NCBI RefSeq assembly: GCF_007971385.1
Contig: NZ_CP042434.1
Span: 1,364,001-1,428,000 of the forward strand
Source of the DNA: Arachidicoccus ginsenosidivorans
Lineage (GTDB): Bacteria > Bacteroidota > Bacteroidia > Chitinophagales > Chitinophagaceae
Direction: 5' to 3'
DNA: 64,000 bases
This document shows, one piece after another, positions 29,298 to 38,592 of this stretch (position 1 is its first letter; each line of letters starts with the position of its first letter). Made by a program: the position numbers and the translations under genes. The notes below the pieces were generated by a model that searched no databases, was not told where the DNA came from, and saw nothing but the letters and a program-made list of their open reading frames with translations.

Positions 29298-29859
29298 GCT
29301 TATTAGTTTTGCAGATACATAATTATCAATCCTATAGGCAGTAGTGGATTCTAAACAAATTATATACCTCGTTCGCTAACCGAAGTTAAGGCATTTGTTT
29401 GGGAACCCAAAATTAATTTCAGCAATAAAGGAAAATTTAATGTAGCGTAAAGGCTATAGGAAGCGCAAAAAGCCCGCGAGCCACGCAAATGCGACAGCCC
29501 ACAACAGGAAATATCCTGCGATTAACCATAAAATCGTGTATTTTGAAAATGTTGAGTCTTTCCTTTTCATTTTTGCTCACGGTTTTCAACTAGAATATCC
29601 TTCTATTTATTTATTATCAGTCATTAATAAATTAAATAAATATATCACTTATACAGTTTCAGGTATTCTCCAGGTTAATAAACTATTTTTATATGACCTT
29701 CTGGGGTTCAGATGGATAAACATAAGTACCCTGATTAGGTATTTACCCCCATTTTTCAACAAAAATCCAGCTATTTTCTTGATCTTTTCACAGGGCAGCT
29801 AAGCTTAGGACAGTTTAAAATCATAACAAAATAATACACAATCAGATACGAACTAACGA
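29298..29859. other. Gene-poor region with one short minus-strand ORF
   Basis: 562 bp between the small membrane protein and ogt. It contains the 38-aa ORF at 29454-29570; a plus-strand 88-aa frame (29536-29802) has low-complexity AT-rich composition and is not believed. No repeats or terminators stood out. Confidence 0.4.
29454..29570 (-). CDS. Single-pass small membrane protein (38 aa)
   Basis: From the ATG at 29570 the frame reads MKRKDSTFSKYTILWLIAGY followed by FLLWAVAFAWLAGFLRFL and TAG. A basic/polar head, one ~24-residue Trp-rich hydrophobic helix and a short tail make it a plausible microprotein of the kind that associates with membrane complexes. No family recognised; it could be fortuitous. 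Confidence 0.35.
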   Translation of the reverse strand: MKRKDSTFSKYTILWLIAGYFLLWAVAFAWLAGFLRFL

Positions 29860-30459
29860 CTAAAATAACCGACCAGCTTGTACCGGGCTATTGTTTTTCT
29901 CCATTATTAATAACCATCTCTTTTTTTCAACGCCTCCCGCATAGCCTGTCAGACTGCCATTACTGCCAATAACCCTGTGACAAGGTACGATGACGGCAAT
30001 GGGATTACGGCCATTGGCTGACGCAATGGCTCTGATAGCCAAAGGATTATTCATAATATCGGCTTGTTGCTTATAGGTCCATGTGCTGCCATAAGGAATT
30101 TTTAAAAGGGTCTGCCAGACGGATCTGGCAAATTCATTGCCTAAATGATCAAAGTCCAAGGGTACAGTAAATATCTTTAATTGACCAGTGAAATAGGCGT
30201 CCAATTCTCTTATCGTCTGTTGTAAAATGGGATGATGAATGGAATGTTGTTGAACCTTATGGTCCTGCCCGACACTTTTTTCGATGACACGCAGATCTTT
30301 TTTGATTTGCTCCAAACTGCCAAATTCCAATAAGGCCAATCCCTTTTCAGTGGCAGCCGCCACCATGGTGCCCAGCGGTGTTTCAATTCTGCATACACAA
30401 ATACCAGAGGTGGTTGTATTATTAACGGCTGTGGTTGTATTTGTATTTATATTTTCCAT
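29860..30459 (-). CDS. ogt: Methylated-DNA--protein-cysteine methyltransferase
   Basis: 199 residues. Suicidal repair enzyme that takes the methyl group from O6-methylguanine (and O4-methylthymine) onto its own cysteine. Active-site Cys160 lies in IVPCHRVIGSNGSLTGYAGG, with the usual ARSVWQTLLKIPYGSTWTY helix-turn-helix region and the following GGVEKKRWLL. The N-terminal ~20 residues are Asn/Thr-rich and atypical. No Ada AraC-like domain is fused, so it is an Ogt/MGMT-type single-function protein. It has its own -7 box at 30494-30501. Confidence 0.95.
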   Translation of the reverse strand: MENINTNTTTAVNNTTTSGICVCRIETPLGTMVAAATEKGLALLEFGSLEQIKKDLRVIEKSVGQDHKVQQHSIHHPILQQTIRELDAYFTGQLKIFTVPLDFDHLGNEFARSVWQTLLKIPYGSTWTYKQQADIMNNPLAIRAIASANGRNPIAVIVPCHRVIGSNGSLTGYAGGVEKKRWLLIMEKNNSPVQAGRLF

Positions 30460-30493
30460 TATTGCGAGGAATTGGGTGGCGGCTAGTAATTTT

Positions 30494-30501
30494 CAAATGT
30501 A
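30494..30501 (-). promoter_or_regulatory. -7 box of ogt
   Basis: Minus strand TACATTTG, exact TAnnTTTG, 35 bp before the ATG at 30459. Confidence 0.45.
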
Positions 30502-30520
30502 GCTATTTTGTCGCTATTTT

Positions 30521-31066
30521 TTATTTATCCTGGTTATTTTCTTGTTTTCCATTCGCAGCATTGCTTTGATTAGCCACTTGTTGCTCTACTCTTTGCTGAA
30601 TGGACTGGTAAAGATTTTCAGTCACTGCCGCCTTTTCCTGCATCAATAATGGCATTTCATGCATTATTTTCTTTCCCAGGGCTGTATTGTAAAAAGTGAT
30701 TAATCCTTTAATCTCTGAAAGGGTAAAATGCCTGCTATATAACGGCATAAATCTGGTGATTAGTGAATCAATGCTGAGCGACCGGTCAATTTGCACCAAA
30801 AACGAATCTGACAGCATTGGATATTTTGAATGGTAATATCCAACTGCTTGCTGTCCGACCTGATCCAGCCCCTCCTTGCTACCTGTGCATGTCAACAGTT
30901 GTTTTAAGGCTCGTTTATACTCCTTTTCAGCCGTAAATGCTTGCTTGCTATCTGAAACCATGGCATTTGTCGCCTGTGCATAAATTTTTGAAAAACAAAG
31001 TGAACTGACAATTAAGATAAAACTTAGTGCCAGGCACCTGAAAGATATTGGATTCACTTTTCTCAT
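30521..31066 (-). CDS. DUF2059 secreted protein, copy 1
   Basis: 181 residues with a signal peptide (LALSFILIVSSLCFSKIYAQ). The DUF2059 signature is RFMPLYSRHFTLSEIKGLITFYNTALGKKI followed by HEMPLLMQEKA. Family function is unknown; members are small helical periplasmic proteins. It shares layout and motifs with the next gene (31221), so the two are tandem paralogues ~150 bp apart on one strand. The C-terminal tail is Gln/Asn-rich and unstructured. Confidence 0.85.
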   Translation of the reverse strand: MRKVNPISFRCLALSFILIVSSLCFSKIYAQATNAMVSDSKQAFTAEKEYKRALKQLLTCTGSKEGLDQVGQQAVGYYHSKYPMLSDSFLVQIDRSLSIDSLITRFMPLYSRHFTLSEIKGLITFYNTALGKKIMHEMPLLMQEKAAVTENLYQSIQQRVEQQVANQSNAANGKQENNQDK

Positions 31067-31220
31067 CTGTTGATTTGTATTGCTTAGATAAACGAATATG
31101 CAAGTATTAATCCTTGAAAATTATAGGGCTATGTGTAATCATGCTTAGCGCTGGCTACTGCTGGCAGATGGTCAGTCCACTGTTTTTCATGCGTGTTCTT
31201 TTTTGCATGGTTAACGCTGG

Positions 31221-31748
31221 CTAGATATCATCACTAAGGGGCTGTTTTTCCTCCACCTCGTTTTTTGATGGCAGGCTATCTTGCTGGGCTTGCTTCAATT
31301 GTTGAACTTTCTCATAGAGTCTTGCGCCAAGATCTTTTCCACGCTGCATACTGGCAGCCATGGATTCCTTTAAAATGGCCGGCATTTCTTTCATCATCCG
31401 CATTCCCAGTGGACTCCTGTAAAAGGCTACCATATCCTTCAAATCCTGCGTTGACCAATGTTTGGCATAGATGGGAATAATAATGTATGCCAGGGAATCA
31501 TAATTTAGCGCATTATTGACTTCCTGTAAAATAGGTTCGGTAATATCAGGAATCTGTGTTTTGAGATTTTCACGCATGGCACTTGCCATTACCTCCAGAT
31601 TCTGCTTTGCACCTGTAACTTCCAACAGTTCCAAGATAGCCTCTTTTTTCTCAGGGGCAATGCTGTCATTTTGTTGAGCCTTTGCTGGTGGCTGAAAGCA
31701 AGTTATGGAGGTGCAGGCCAGTAAGAATCCCAGAATAAATTTTCTCAT
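31221..31748 (-). CDS. DUF2059 secreted protein, copy 2
   Basis: 175 residues with a signal peptide ending ...PPAKAQ. DUF2059 motif: PIYAKHWSTQDLKDMVAFYRSP followed by LGMRMMKEMPAILKES. It is paralogous to the downstream gene at 30521 but clearly diverged. An exact -7 box sits just upstream (31766-31773). Function unknown. Confidence 0.85.
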   Translation of the reverse strand: MRKFILGFLLACTSITCFQPPAKAQQNDSIAPEKKEAILELLEVTGAKQNLEVMASAMRENLKTQIPDITEPILQEVNNALNYDSLAYIIIPIYAKHWSTQDLKDMVAFYRSPLGMRMMKEMPAILKESMAASMQRGKDLGARLYEKVQQLKQAQQDSLPSKNEVEEKQPLSDDI

Positions 31749-31765
31749 AGTAGAATTAATTTATT

Positions 31766-31773
31766 CAAAAATA
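31766..31773 (-). promoter_or_regulatory. -7 box of DUF2059 copy 2
   Basis: Minus strand TATTTTTG, exact TAnnTTTG, about 18 bp before the ATG at 31748. Confidence 0.4.
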
Positions 31774-31910
31774 ACAGAAAATCTGCAATTTCAATGATTT
31801 GGCAATCAATTCCTTGGTCATCATGATCTTTTTTTGATTTTTCCATTTTCCGACAATTGTTTTCCCAAATTGATAAACAATTATCTCATTATCAATGCAT
31901 CTTTGTTCTC

Positions 31911-31992
31911 AGAATGGTTTTTCAACATCGACAGGTCTTGGCTTAATCTGTTACCCGGTTCCCTCATATTTTGCCGGCCTGTCGCTTTTTTT
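31911..31992 (+). ncRNA. Candidate small RNA ending in an orphan terminator
   Basis: CGACAGG (31929-31935) pairs with CCTGTCG (31978-31984), followed by C and seven T: an intrinsic-terminator 3' end with a large internal loop that contains a further CCGG/CCGG pairing. No plus-strand gene lies upstream (the neighbour is divergent), so the terminator has no protein-coding transcript to end. A -7-like CATCTTTG (31898-31905) sits just before. Size would be ~80 nt. No known RNA family recognised. The remainder of the gap 31749-32196 holds only the terminator at 32084. Confidence 0.3.
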
Positions 31993-32083
31993 GCATGTTA
32001 ACCGGTTTTGATGATAATTTTTTTGCTTTGATTTGATGGTTTGCCAAAAGTTTTGAAAGATGTGCGTACTTATAGCACAAAGG

Positions 32084-32124
32084 AAGGGCCGCCTTATTAC
32101 TTAGGGTATACAGGCGGCCCTTTT
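32084..32124. terminator. Hairpin terminator downstream of NAD(P)-binding reductase
   Basis: AAGGGCCGCC (32084-32093) pairs with GGCGGCCCTT (32113-32122), flanked by A and T runs. It lies 73 bp beyond the stop of the minus-strand gene at 32197. Confidence 0.75.
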
Positions 32125-32196
32125 ATCTTATAATTGTAATTGTGATTTTAATTTCGTGCTTATCCTATATGGATAAATTCAATACTTAGATAAGAC

Positions 32197-32835
32197 TCAA
32201 TATCCTAGTGTAAATCTCTTTTGGATATGCTGTGGATTTTCAATTTCGTTTATGACGGCAACAGCTAGGTCTTCCACGGAGATCTTACTTTTCCCTTCTG
32301 GGTCAAAAACAGGGTTTTCCAGACCTAATCTAAACTCGCCCGTTCTGCTACCAGGTACGAGTTCAATGGCGGGGCTTAAAAAAGTCCAGTCCAGTTGCTT
32401 TTCCTTTTGCAGACTGGTCAGATAATCTCTGGCCGCAGTGGCCCCTGCCTTCCACTCACCTGGAAACTCAGGGCTGTCCACAAGTTGTTTTCCATCAATA
32501 AAAAGACTCCCTGCACCTCCAATTACGAGCAGCCTTTTTACTGATGACGCCTTGGTTGCTGACTGTATGGCATCGGAACCTTTTAGAAAATCACTGTAAA
32601 TCTCTGGGTTTTTCCAGCCCGGGTTAAAGGCACTGATAACGGCGTCATTTCCTTTGAGTACATTGGTTAACTCTTGCGTATTGTATACATCTGCCGCTAC
32701 TGCTTTTACGCCTGCTAGTGTATCAACTTTACTTGTATCTCTTGCGACGGCGGTTATGCTGTGTCCTCTTTTGCTGGCTTCTTTTACAATGGCTTTGCCT
32801 ACAAAGCCTGTGGCGCCAATAATGACTACTTTCAT
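32197..32835 (-). CDS. NAD(P)-binding atypical SDR (NmrA/YwnB-like)
   Basis: 212 residues. Rossmann start MKVVIIGATGFVGKAIVKEA (GxxGxxG), then AVARDTSKV, DAVISAFNPGW and the family segment RLLVIGGAGSLFIDGKQLVD, and later LDWTFLSPAIELVPG. Small NAD(P)H-binding proteins of this type are often next to MarR/Rrf2/HxlR regulators and respond to electrophile or redox stress. Here an Rrf2 regulator lies 170 bp upstream on the same strand, as in the Bacillus ywnA-ywnB pair. Substrate unknown. Confidence 0.88.
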   Translation of the reverse strand: MKVVIIGATGFVGKAIVKEASKRGHSITAVARDTSKVDTLAGVKAVAADVYNTQELTNVLKGNDAVISAFNPGWKNPEIYSDFLKGSDAIQSATKASSVKRLLVIGGAGSLFIDGKQLVDSPEFPGEWKAGATAARDYLTSLQKEKQLDWTFLSPAIELVPGSRTGEFRLGLENPVFDPEGKSKISVEDLAVAVINEIENPQHIQKRFTLGY

Positions 32836-33005
32836 GATTTTATTTTTTATTTTAAGATTATTATAATGATAATTTTAATTTATACCCTTGCTAGTAACAT
32901 AAAAAAAATACGAGACCTCCTATTTGCCTTCATTAAATGTAACATATTTCATTACAGTTTTGCGAACATCCTTTTAATAATTAAAATAATTAATGGAAGG
33001 CCAGA

Positions 33006-33410
33006 TTATTGAAATTGATTACAAAAGGTCTGTAAACTTTTCTGAGCCAGTTTTTTTTGAAGCGCTGCGTCTACCTCCTGATAAAGCTGGTCCAATTGAC
33101 CGGCAATTTGCCTGCCAACAGGACAATCAGGATTTGGTAGATTCCGGGTGGTGCCCAGCAGGGCGTTTTGTTGAACGGATCTGTATATTTCAGATAACTG
33201 AATATCCGTTGCCGGACGACTTAACTGATACCCACCATTTTTGCCTTCTTTACTTATGACAAGTCCGCCGGCGATTAATTCCTTCAACGCCTTTCTTACC
33301 AACACTGAATTCACATTCAGGCTGCCTGCGATAAAATCGGAGGACAACTGCTCTGCCTGATAACAAAGTAAGGTCATTATATGTATCGCTATGGGGAATT
33401 TACCGTTCAT
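33006..33410 (-). CDS. Rrf2-family (YwnA-like) transcriptional regulator
   Basis: 134 residues from the ATG at 33410 (MNGKFPIAIHIMTLLCYQAE). A longer frame from 33491 adds 27 residues without family resemblance, so I prefer the later start. Winged-helix features: SSDFIAGSLNVNSVLVRKAL and KELIAGGLVISKEGKNGGYQ, then the dimerisation helix near the end. The Fe-S-type three-cysteine cluster of IscR/NsrR is absent (only one Cys in NPDCPVG and one near the end), which fits the YwnA branch. It probably represses itself and the reductase downstream. Confidence 0.85.
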   Translation of the reverse strand: MNGKFPIAIHIMTLLCYQAEQLSSDFIAGSLNVNSVLVRKALKELIAGGLVISKEGKNGGYQLSRPATDIQLSEIYRSVQQNALLGTTRNLPNPDCPVGRQIAGQLDQLYQEVDAALQKKLAQKSLQTFCNQFQ

Positions 33411-33601
33411 TAAATCGCCATTAATATTAAAATTTAACTGTAACCTTTTTATTACAGAACAAAGGCAATGGAAATTTTTTAAGTAGACCATTTTTTTTGA
33501 GCATTTTAGCTTTACCAGGTGGATGGCTTTTCCATGAGGGTTTCTTCCTTAACTTGTTTATTATTGATTATAAACAAATTAAGGAAGGTTTTGGTGCTTG
33601 T

Positions 33602-34857
33602 TTAAATGGAATGATGAATAGAGACATCTTGGCCTTCCCAGACCTTTTTTCCTATCCAATCTTGATCCTCCCCTTGCCAGAGTGGGTTTTGGGGCGCCAG
33701 TCCTAAAATTAAAAATGCTTCTGAAGATAGATATAGACTTCCGGTTGAGATATATCCTTGAGCGATATTTCTTTGATGGCCCACCATGCCTATTTGCAAC
33801 CATCCGTTTTTATCAAAGGTTCCTTTAAAGGATAATTGTCTTTTGATAACGGTGTATAAGGCAGCGCGAACTTCCTGAGGCTGCACGTCTTTGGGTAGCG
33901 CTTGCATAAGTGCCATTTTTGAAAGCAGCTGAAAGGCTCCAAATCTATAGGCCAGTGAACGACCGAGCGGTGGATAAGTCCCTTCCGGAGAAATCAATGA
34001 TTCTTGTATATACGCATAGCGGACCGCTCTTTTGCGTACCAAAGCATATATTTTTTCATTCTTTTCTTTATCTACTCCTGCCAAAATAAGTTCATGTAAT
34101 ACTTCCAGAAACATGGGCTGAATCACATAAGAATTATAGTAGTCCCAGTGATAATTAGGCCCATCGCCATATGTACCATCGCCTACATACCATTTTAAGT
34201 GGGAATCAATTGCCTTTTGAATGGGGCCATCTCGCAGGTACCCGTGAACTTTAATACAGCGGCCTCTACCATAGCACTGAAAAGTAACCAGTTATTGTTG
34301 CCAGGGGTAATGACTCTTGTTGCTTTAAGGGCATTAAGAATGTTGGTTTTTGTTTGCTCGTCTAGTGGATCCCAGAGCTGATGGGGAGCGCGCAGCAAGG
34401 CTTGTACTAAAAAGGCTGCATCCACAACTGGTTGTCCACCTTTATTAAAATTCATATAATCTGCGCTCTTTGGATCCGTCGCATTATGCAGGCACTTGCG
34501 TGCCAGCAAAATATATTTTTCTCTCAGCTTCCCTTCTTTTGTCTGATCAGGTCCCAGCTCCAGCCAGGGCGCCATTCCGGCTAACAGTCGACCAAAGGCT
34601 TCCAGATATGTGTATTGCTCCCGCCCTTTTGCCACTGATTCTACCGGCATCGTGGCGGCTAATTTATTTTGGCTTAGGGCAGTTAATACCGGGTCTGCAA
34701 TTTTAACCAGACTGCTCACCAGATATTTACGCTCTTTCTGCCCGTCTTTGGAACTGTGTGCAAATGCAGTCGTGATGCCAAGGCAGACCAATAGGAATGG
34801 CAAAAATGCGATGATTAATTGTTGTTTAACTAAAAACTTACCTTTGATTTGTTGCAT
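33602..34857 (-). CDS. Secreted DUF2264 protein (putative glycoside hydrolase), frameshifted
   Basis: A signal peptide (LIIAFLPFLLVCLGITTAFA) precedes an (alpha/alpha)-barrel DUF2264 domain: YTYLEAFGRLLAGMAPWLEL, HQLWDPLDEQTK, RVITPGNNNWLLFSAMVEAA, then in the next frame WYVGDGTYGDGPNYHWDYYN, YPPLGRSLAYRFGAFQLL and the end QNPLWQGEDQDW. The two parts join in a four-base G run at 34223-34226; one added base gives TCEMAPIQKAIDSHLKW and 418 residues. DUF2264 proteins occur in pectin/rhamnogalacturonan and host-glycan loci of Bacteroidota, and some are classed as glycosidases. The substrate here is not predictable. It lies 258 bp after the GH43-like gene on the same strand. Confidence 0.82.
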
Positions 34858-35115
34858 AAATCAATATATTAATTGGTTGGAAGAATCAAATTCAGTCGAT
34901 CAAGGCCGATCAATTTTAAAGTAACGAATTCGACGTCAATGGTCATAAGACCTGCTTTTGATAAACTGATTGTACAACTTTTAACTTCTGCCTTCACTTT
35001 ATTATTTAAAGCCAGTAATTGCTGTCTATGCCCCGGGTAGTTGAATCAATTCGTATATAAATAAATCGCACAAGGACGTTTTCAAAAATATAGCATGTGC
35101 ACCATTTAAGCAAAT

Positions 35116-36326
35116 TCATGTTTTGTGCGTTCTTTGGGCACTAATCACCCTGAAATCACTCTTTTTTTCAGCCTTTACGCGCTTTTGTTTCTGATAATTT
35201 TCAGACCAGCGTTCCAGTCTTTTATATTCTTTTTTATTGAGTATTAAAAAAGAGCCGTGCTGTGCTGTTGAACTTACGTCTCCTTCGATATCTTTTGGGT
35301 GTTGAAAATGTGTCAGGTAGCGGTCTGCCTGACAGATCCTGTATTTTATTGGTCTGGTCGAATATTCTACATAGGCTACTTGCCAGGCAGTATCTCCTAT
35401 TAGTTGAAAAGCAGAAGGGCCTTCTACTTTACGGTTGCCCTCAAAATTGATATAGTCCTTTTCATCTGGTAACGAGTACTTACCCGTCAGGTGGTCAGAT
35501 GTCGCGGTAAATATTCCAGGTTGGCCGCCTTCTTTTTTAATCAATAAGTGAAATTTATTATCAGCAGGTACATAATGAATATCTGCATCAATGGTCGCAT
35601 ATCCCCAATCAATCAATAGGCGCGGCTTCGTTAGTTTTGTGAAGCTGGCATCGGCATAGGAATAGAAGATTCTGTCATAATGATCTTCTTTGCTATTGAG
35701 CAGGGAGTAGTAAATCATATAGCCGCCTTTTTGTCCGTCGGTCCATTGATAATTTGGATCCCATATCACCTGCGGGGCCCATACCCTGCAAATAGCACTG
35801 TAGTCTTTATAAAAGTCAGGGGAAGCTGGATCACAAAAGATGCCCGGTCCTTTTCTAAAATCAAAACTGACCGAGGTCCAGTGTATCAGATCCTTGCTCT
35901 TTAATAAATCTATGCCGTAGTTATACCAACTGTGGCTTTTGTGATTGCTCATATCGGTCACCACCATTACATATTGTTTTGTATCCCCAGATCTGGCAAT
36001 ATAAGCATCTCTACTGCCACCTTCTATTTTGGAAACTTTAGCCGGGTCATAAACGGGGTCGCCCCCAGTAATTCATGGAAATGTACGCCGTCTTTACTCA
36101 GGGCATAGGCAGTGTATTCTCCCTTTTGGCTCATATGGCAATATAAATAGCCGTAGCCTTTTACCTTAGTGTTCTTTAAAACAGCATTTTGCGCCTTCAC
36201 GGCAAAACTACTAAACAGCCCTATAAAAAAGATGACCAGGGCGAAGCCTTTAAATCCAGCTATACGTCTAATTTTGAATATAACCTCGATATACTTTTTG
36301 TTGCAATTTATTAATGGGCTTTGCAT
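35116..36326 (-). CDS. Secreted GH43-like five-bladed propeller glycosidase, frameshifted
   Basis: A signal peptide (FALVIFFIGLFSSFAVKAQ) is followed by repeated propeller strands: YGYLYCHMSQKGEYTAYALS, KDGVHFHELLGGDPVYDP (after correction), YGIDLLKSKDLIHWTSV, RVWAPQVIWDPNYQW, TIDADIHYVPADNKFHLLIK and VEGPSAFQLIGDTAWQV. The DLIHW and WAPQ..WDP motifs are hallmarks of GH43/GH117-type arabinosidase-like enzymes. The frame breaks at the run 36062-36066; one added base gives 403 residues. Downstream is a DUF2264 enzyme, upstream an AraC regulator. An exact -7 box lies at 36366. Glycosidase family is likely; the linkage cleaved is unknown, alpha-L-arabinofuranoside being one option. Confidence 0.8.
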
Positions 36327-36365
36327 AACGGTGATTTATGTTTATCCTTGAAAATTAAGGCTGCT

Positions 36366-36373
36366 CAAATATA
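36366..36373 (-). promoter_or_regulatory. -7 box of GH43-like gene
   Basis: Minus strand TATATTTG, exact TAnnTTTG, 40 bp before the start at 36326. Confidence 0.45.
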
Positions 36374-36475
36374 AGCATAAATCTACTTAATTGTACCATT
36401 CACAATTATGTCAGCTTCCATAGCTGATCAGTCCCTGAAATCCTCCGCCTATGTATTGGCCATTTTTCATGTCCA

Positions 36476-37510
36476 TTACATTTTGAGTACCGCACCGGGA
36501 GCGCAACCCTTTGCCATTCTTCTTAGTTTTATGGGCATATCGCCATAACGCTTCAAAAAAATAGTCCGAAAATGCGCCGGACTGGCAAAACCGAACTGAT
36601 GGGCTATTTTTTCAATTGGTTCATCAGAGTGTAATACGCATTCCAGTGCCCTTTCCAACCTGGCGTCCTGCCACATACTTTTAAGACTCCTGCCCTTAAA
36701 TAACTTAACATACTTTTTAAAGGTGGTATTGGACATAAAACATCTGGCCGCATAATACGGATTTCCCTTGTACTTAATTTTATCAGCCATGGCCAGGCCA
36801 ATACCATATTCTATTAAGGCTTCCATCTCAAGCACCACGTCAAATGGCAATGCGCAATAACGGTGACCTTTTTTAATATTCATTCCTTCTAACAATAAAC
36901 GACAGGATAGAAATTCTACTAAGGCTTCATTTTGCACTGGACTTTTGATTATATTTATGATGCGGAAAATTAATGAAACCATTGCCGGACTGGCATATAA
37001 ATAATCGGTAAAATAGAGCATTGGTTTGTTATTATATACACTGTCCAGTAATGGCCCTATCTGGTCTGGAAAATCCTCAAACAGCATTTCTAATATACTC
37101 AAATCAAAATGAATATCAAGGGTCATGAATTTTGCAAATGACTCAAACTGGGTTTTGTTATCCATGTAAGGCGTATATAGAATATTAAATTGCCAGCTTT
37201 TGGGTTTTATAGTCTTGAAAGGACTTAATGTAAATTCCAACTCCTGGTCTAGTACCAGACTCATTTCTATAATAGGTCTTTCCAGACGGGCATGGGTTTT
37301 CAGTCTGCGCTGCACACTATAACTATTATACCAGAGTGCCAGACGCTTATAGGGTCTGCATTGAAAGAGCATATGGCCAAAAACTCCCTCAATTCCTCTT
37401 ACATAACTACCGGGCAAAATCAACCCTTTATATGAATCCGGCATTTGCTGCACCCAGGAGCTGTGATAGTCTTTATCATTATTAAAATCAAATAGCGCTA
37501 AATCATTCAT
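36476..37510 (-). CDS. AraC-family transcriptional regulator
   Basis: 344 residues. An N-terminal ~230-residue sensor domain of unknown ligand (LALWYNSYSVQRRLKTHARL ... FDLSILEMLFEDFPDQ) is followed by an AraC-type HTH pair, with RCFMSNTTFKKYVKLFKGRS and then PIEKIAHQFGFASPAHFRTI plus FLKRYGDMPIKLRR. No cupin motif is evident. It lies directly upstream of the GH43-like gene on the same strand and is a probable regulator of that small glycan cluster. Confidence 0.87.
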   Translation of the reverse strand: MNDLALFDFNNDKDYHSSWVQQMPDSYKGLILPGSYVRGIEGVFGHMLFQCRPYKRLALWYNSYSVQRRLKTHARLERPIIEMSLVLDQELEFTLSPFKTIKPKSWQFNILYTPYMDNKTQFESFAKFMTLDIHFDLSILEMLFEDFPDQIGPLLDSVYNNKPMLYFTDYLYASPAMVSLIFRIINIIKSPVQNEALVEFLSCRLLLEGMNIKKGHRYCALPFDVVLEMEALIEYGIGLAMADKIKYKGNPYYAARCFMSNTTFKKYVKLFKGRSLKSMWQDARLERALECVLHSDEPIEKIAHQFGFASPAHFRTIFLKRYGDMPIKLRRMAKGCAPGAVLKM

Positions 37511-37959
37511 TACTTATCTGTTGACGTTATTAAAAACTGATTATCTGTTATATGCCTTTCGTTATATAGGCAATAAAATTCACCTGAACTGTAAAACAGG
37601 ACGCGTCAATAGATAAGACAGGCACCTATGCGTATAAGGGCCCCCACGCACCATAAACAGATAGGTGCGTCTTGATAAAGCAATATATCATCTTTAATAA
37701 ATCGCATGGATATTAATTACAAAGCAAATATCTGGCTTCTTAGATGATTCAACGAATTTGTTGTCGCATCTTGAGAATCTCTTACCAGTATGCTTTCATA
37801 ATTACATAAACCCGTACTTTGTTAAGCAGCCCATTTATTTTTTATTTGCGTCCAAAATAGTCCGGTTTTTAAATTTTGGAATTGTACATTGCCGCCGTCA
37901 AAGTTTTGCATCCATGCAGAACAATAACTATTTATTCATTCATTTAAAAATTCAGAAAA
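37511..37959. other. Intergenic region between AraC regulator and siderophore acetyltransferase
   Basis: 449 bp of divergent promoter space. It contains a structured element at 37616-37672. No ORF is credible. Confidence 0.4.
37616..37672. other. Nested inverted repeat, possible structured leader or operator
   Basis: AGAC and GCACCTAT (37616-37619, 37622-37629) pair with ATAGGTGC and GTCT (37661-37672), with a 2-nt bulge; inside, TGCGT can pair with ACGCA (ending 37650). Stems enclose a G/C-rich loop. It resembles a structured RNA, but no family is recognised. Confidence 0.35.
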
Positions 37960-38592
37960 ATGGAAAATTTATTTAAAATCCGGTTGAGTTGCTTTGAGCC
38001 CGCTAGTGAGCAGGAAAGTGAAAAGCAACCTATCCTGGGACGGTTAAACGGGAAAGGCGTGCTTTCCTATCAGCGCTTTGATTTAAAAAAGCATGGCACA
38101 ACCTTACACAAATGGTGTAACAAGCCTTATAGTGCTAAATTCTGGGATATGGCCGGTAGTTATGAACAGTTTATGGCCTATTATCAACAAAGAATGATGG
38201 TCCCTGGTGTCCAGCACACGATGTTTTTCCTGGACGGCAAGCCTTTGGCGTTTACAGAAGCCTATCCTATTATAGGTAGTGAACTGGAACCTCATATTCA
38301 ACAGGCCACTGATCTGGATTATGGTATTCACTTTTTAATGGCACCCCCAAGAAAAATAGCGGAGGAGTTTAGGGAATTCAAAAGGTCTATTTCCTTTTTT
38401 ACGCTTATTCAAGCCTTGGGCCATCTTTTTAACACAGCTAAAGCGGTGAATATTTACGCTGAACCGGATAAAGAAAACCACAAGGCTTGTCACCTGGCAA
38501 GAATGGCAGGGCTAACCTATTTACGAGAAGTGGTTTTGACTGATAAAACGGCAGCGCTCTTCCACATAAATAAGGAAGATTTTAAATGCTAA
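37960..38592 (+). CDS. GNAT-type siderophore acetyltransferase (IucB/AlcB-like)
   Basis: 210 residues. The Acetyltransf_8 fold found in hydroxamate siderophore pathways is indicated by TTLHKWCNKPYSAKFWDMAG, QHTMFFLDGKPLAFTEAYPI, then LDYGIHFLMAPPRK and AVNIYAEPDKENHKACHLAR followed by MAGLTYLREVVL, which is the acetyl-CoA-binding end of N6-hydroxylysine acetyltransferases. It would acylate an N-hydroxylated diamine. A matching lysine/ornithine N-monooxygenase lies 690 bp downstream on the same strand. The NIS synthetase (IucA/IucC) that would finish the siderophore is not in this window. Confidence 0.82.
   Translation: MENLFKIRLSCFEPASEQESEKQPILGRLNGKGVLSYQRFDLKKHGTTLHKWCNKPYSAKFWDMAGSYEQFMAYYQQRMMVPGVQHTMFFLDGKPLAFTEAYPIIGSELEPHIQQATDLDYGIHFLMAPPRKIAEEFREFKRSISFFTLIQALGHLFNTAKAVNIYAEPDKENHKACHLARMAGLTYLREVVLTDKTAALFHINKEDFKC

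Noticed and set aside
29536..29802. 88-codon plus-strand frame starting MYFENVESFL
   Set aside because: AT-rich low-complexity composition, no promoter or family resemblance, and it overlaps a more protein-like short minus-strand frame.
33579..33803. Minus-strand 74-codon frame overlapping the DUF2264 C-terminus
   Set aside because: Out-of-frame shadow of the DUF2264 gene.
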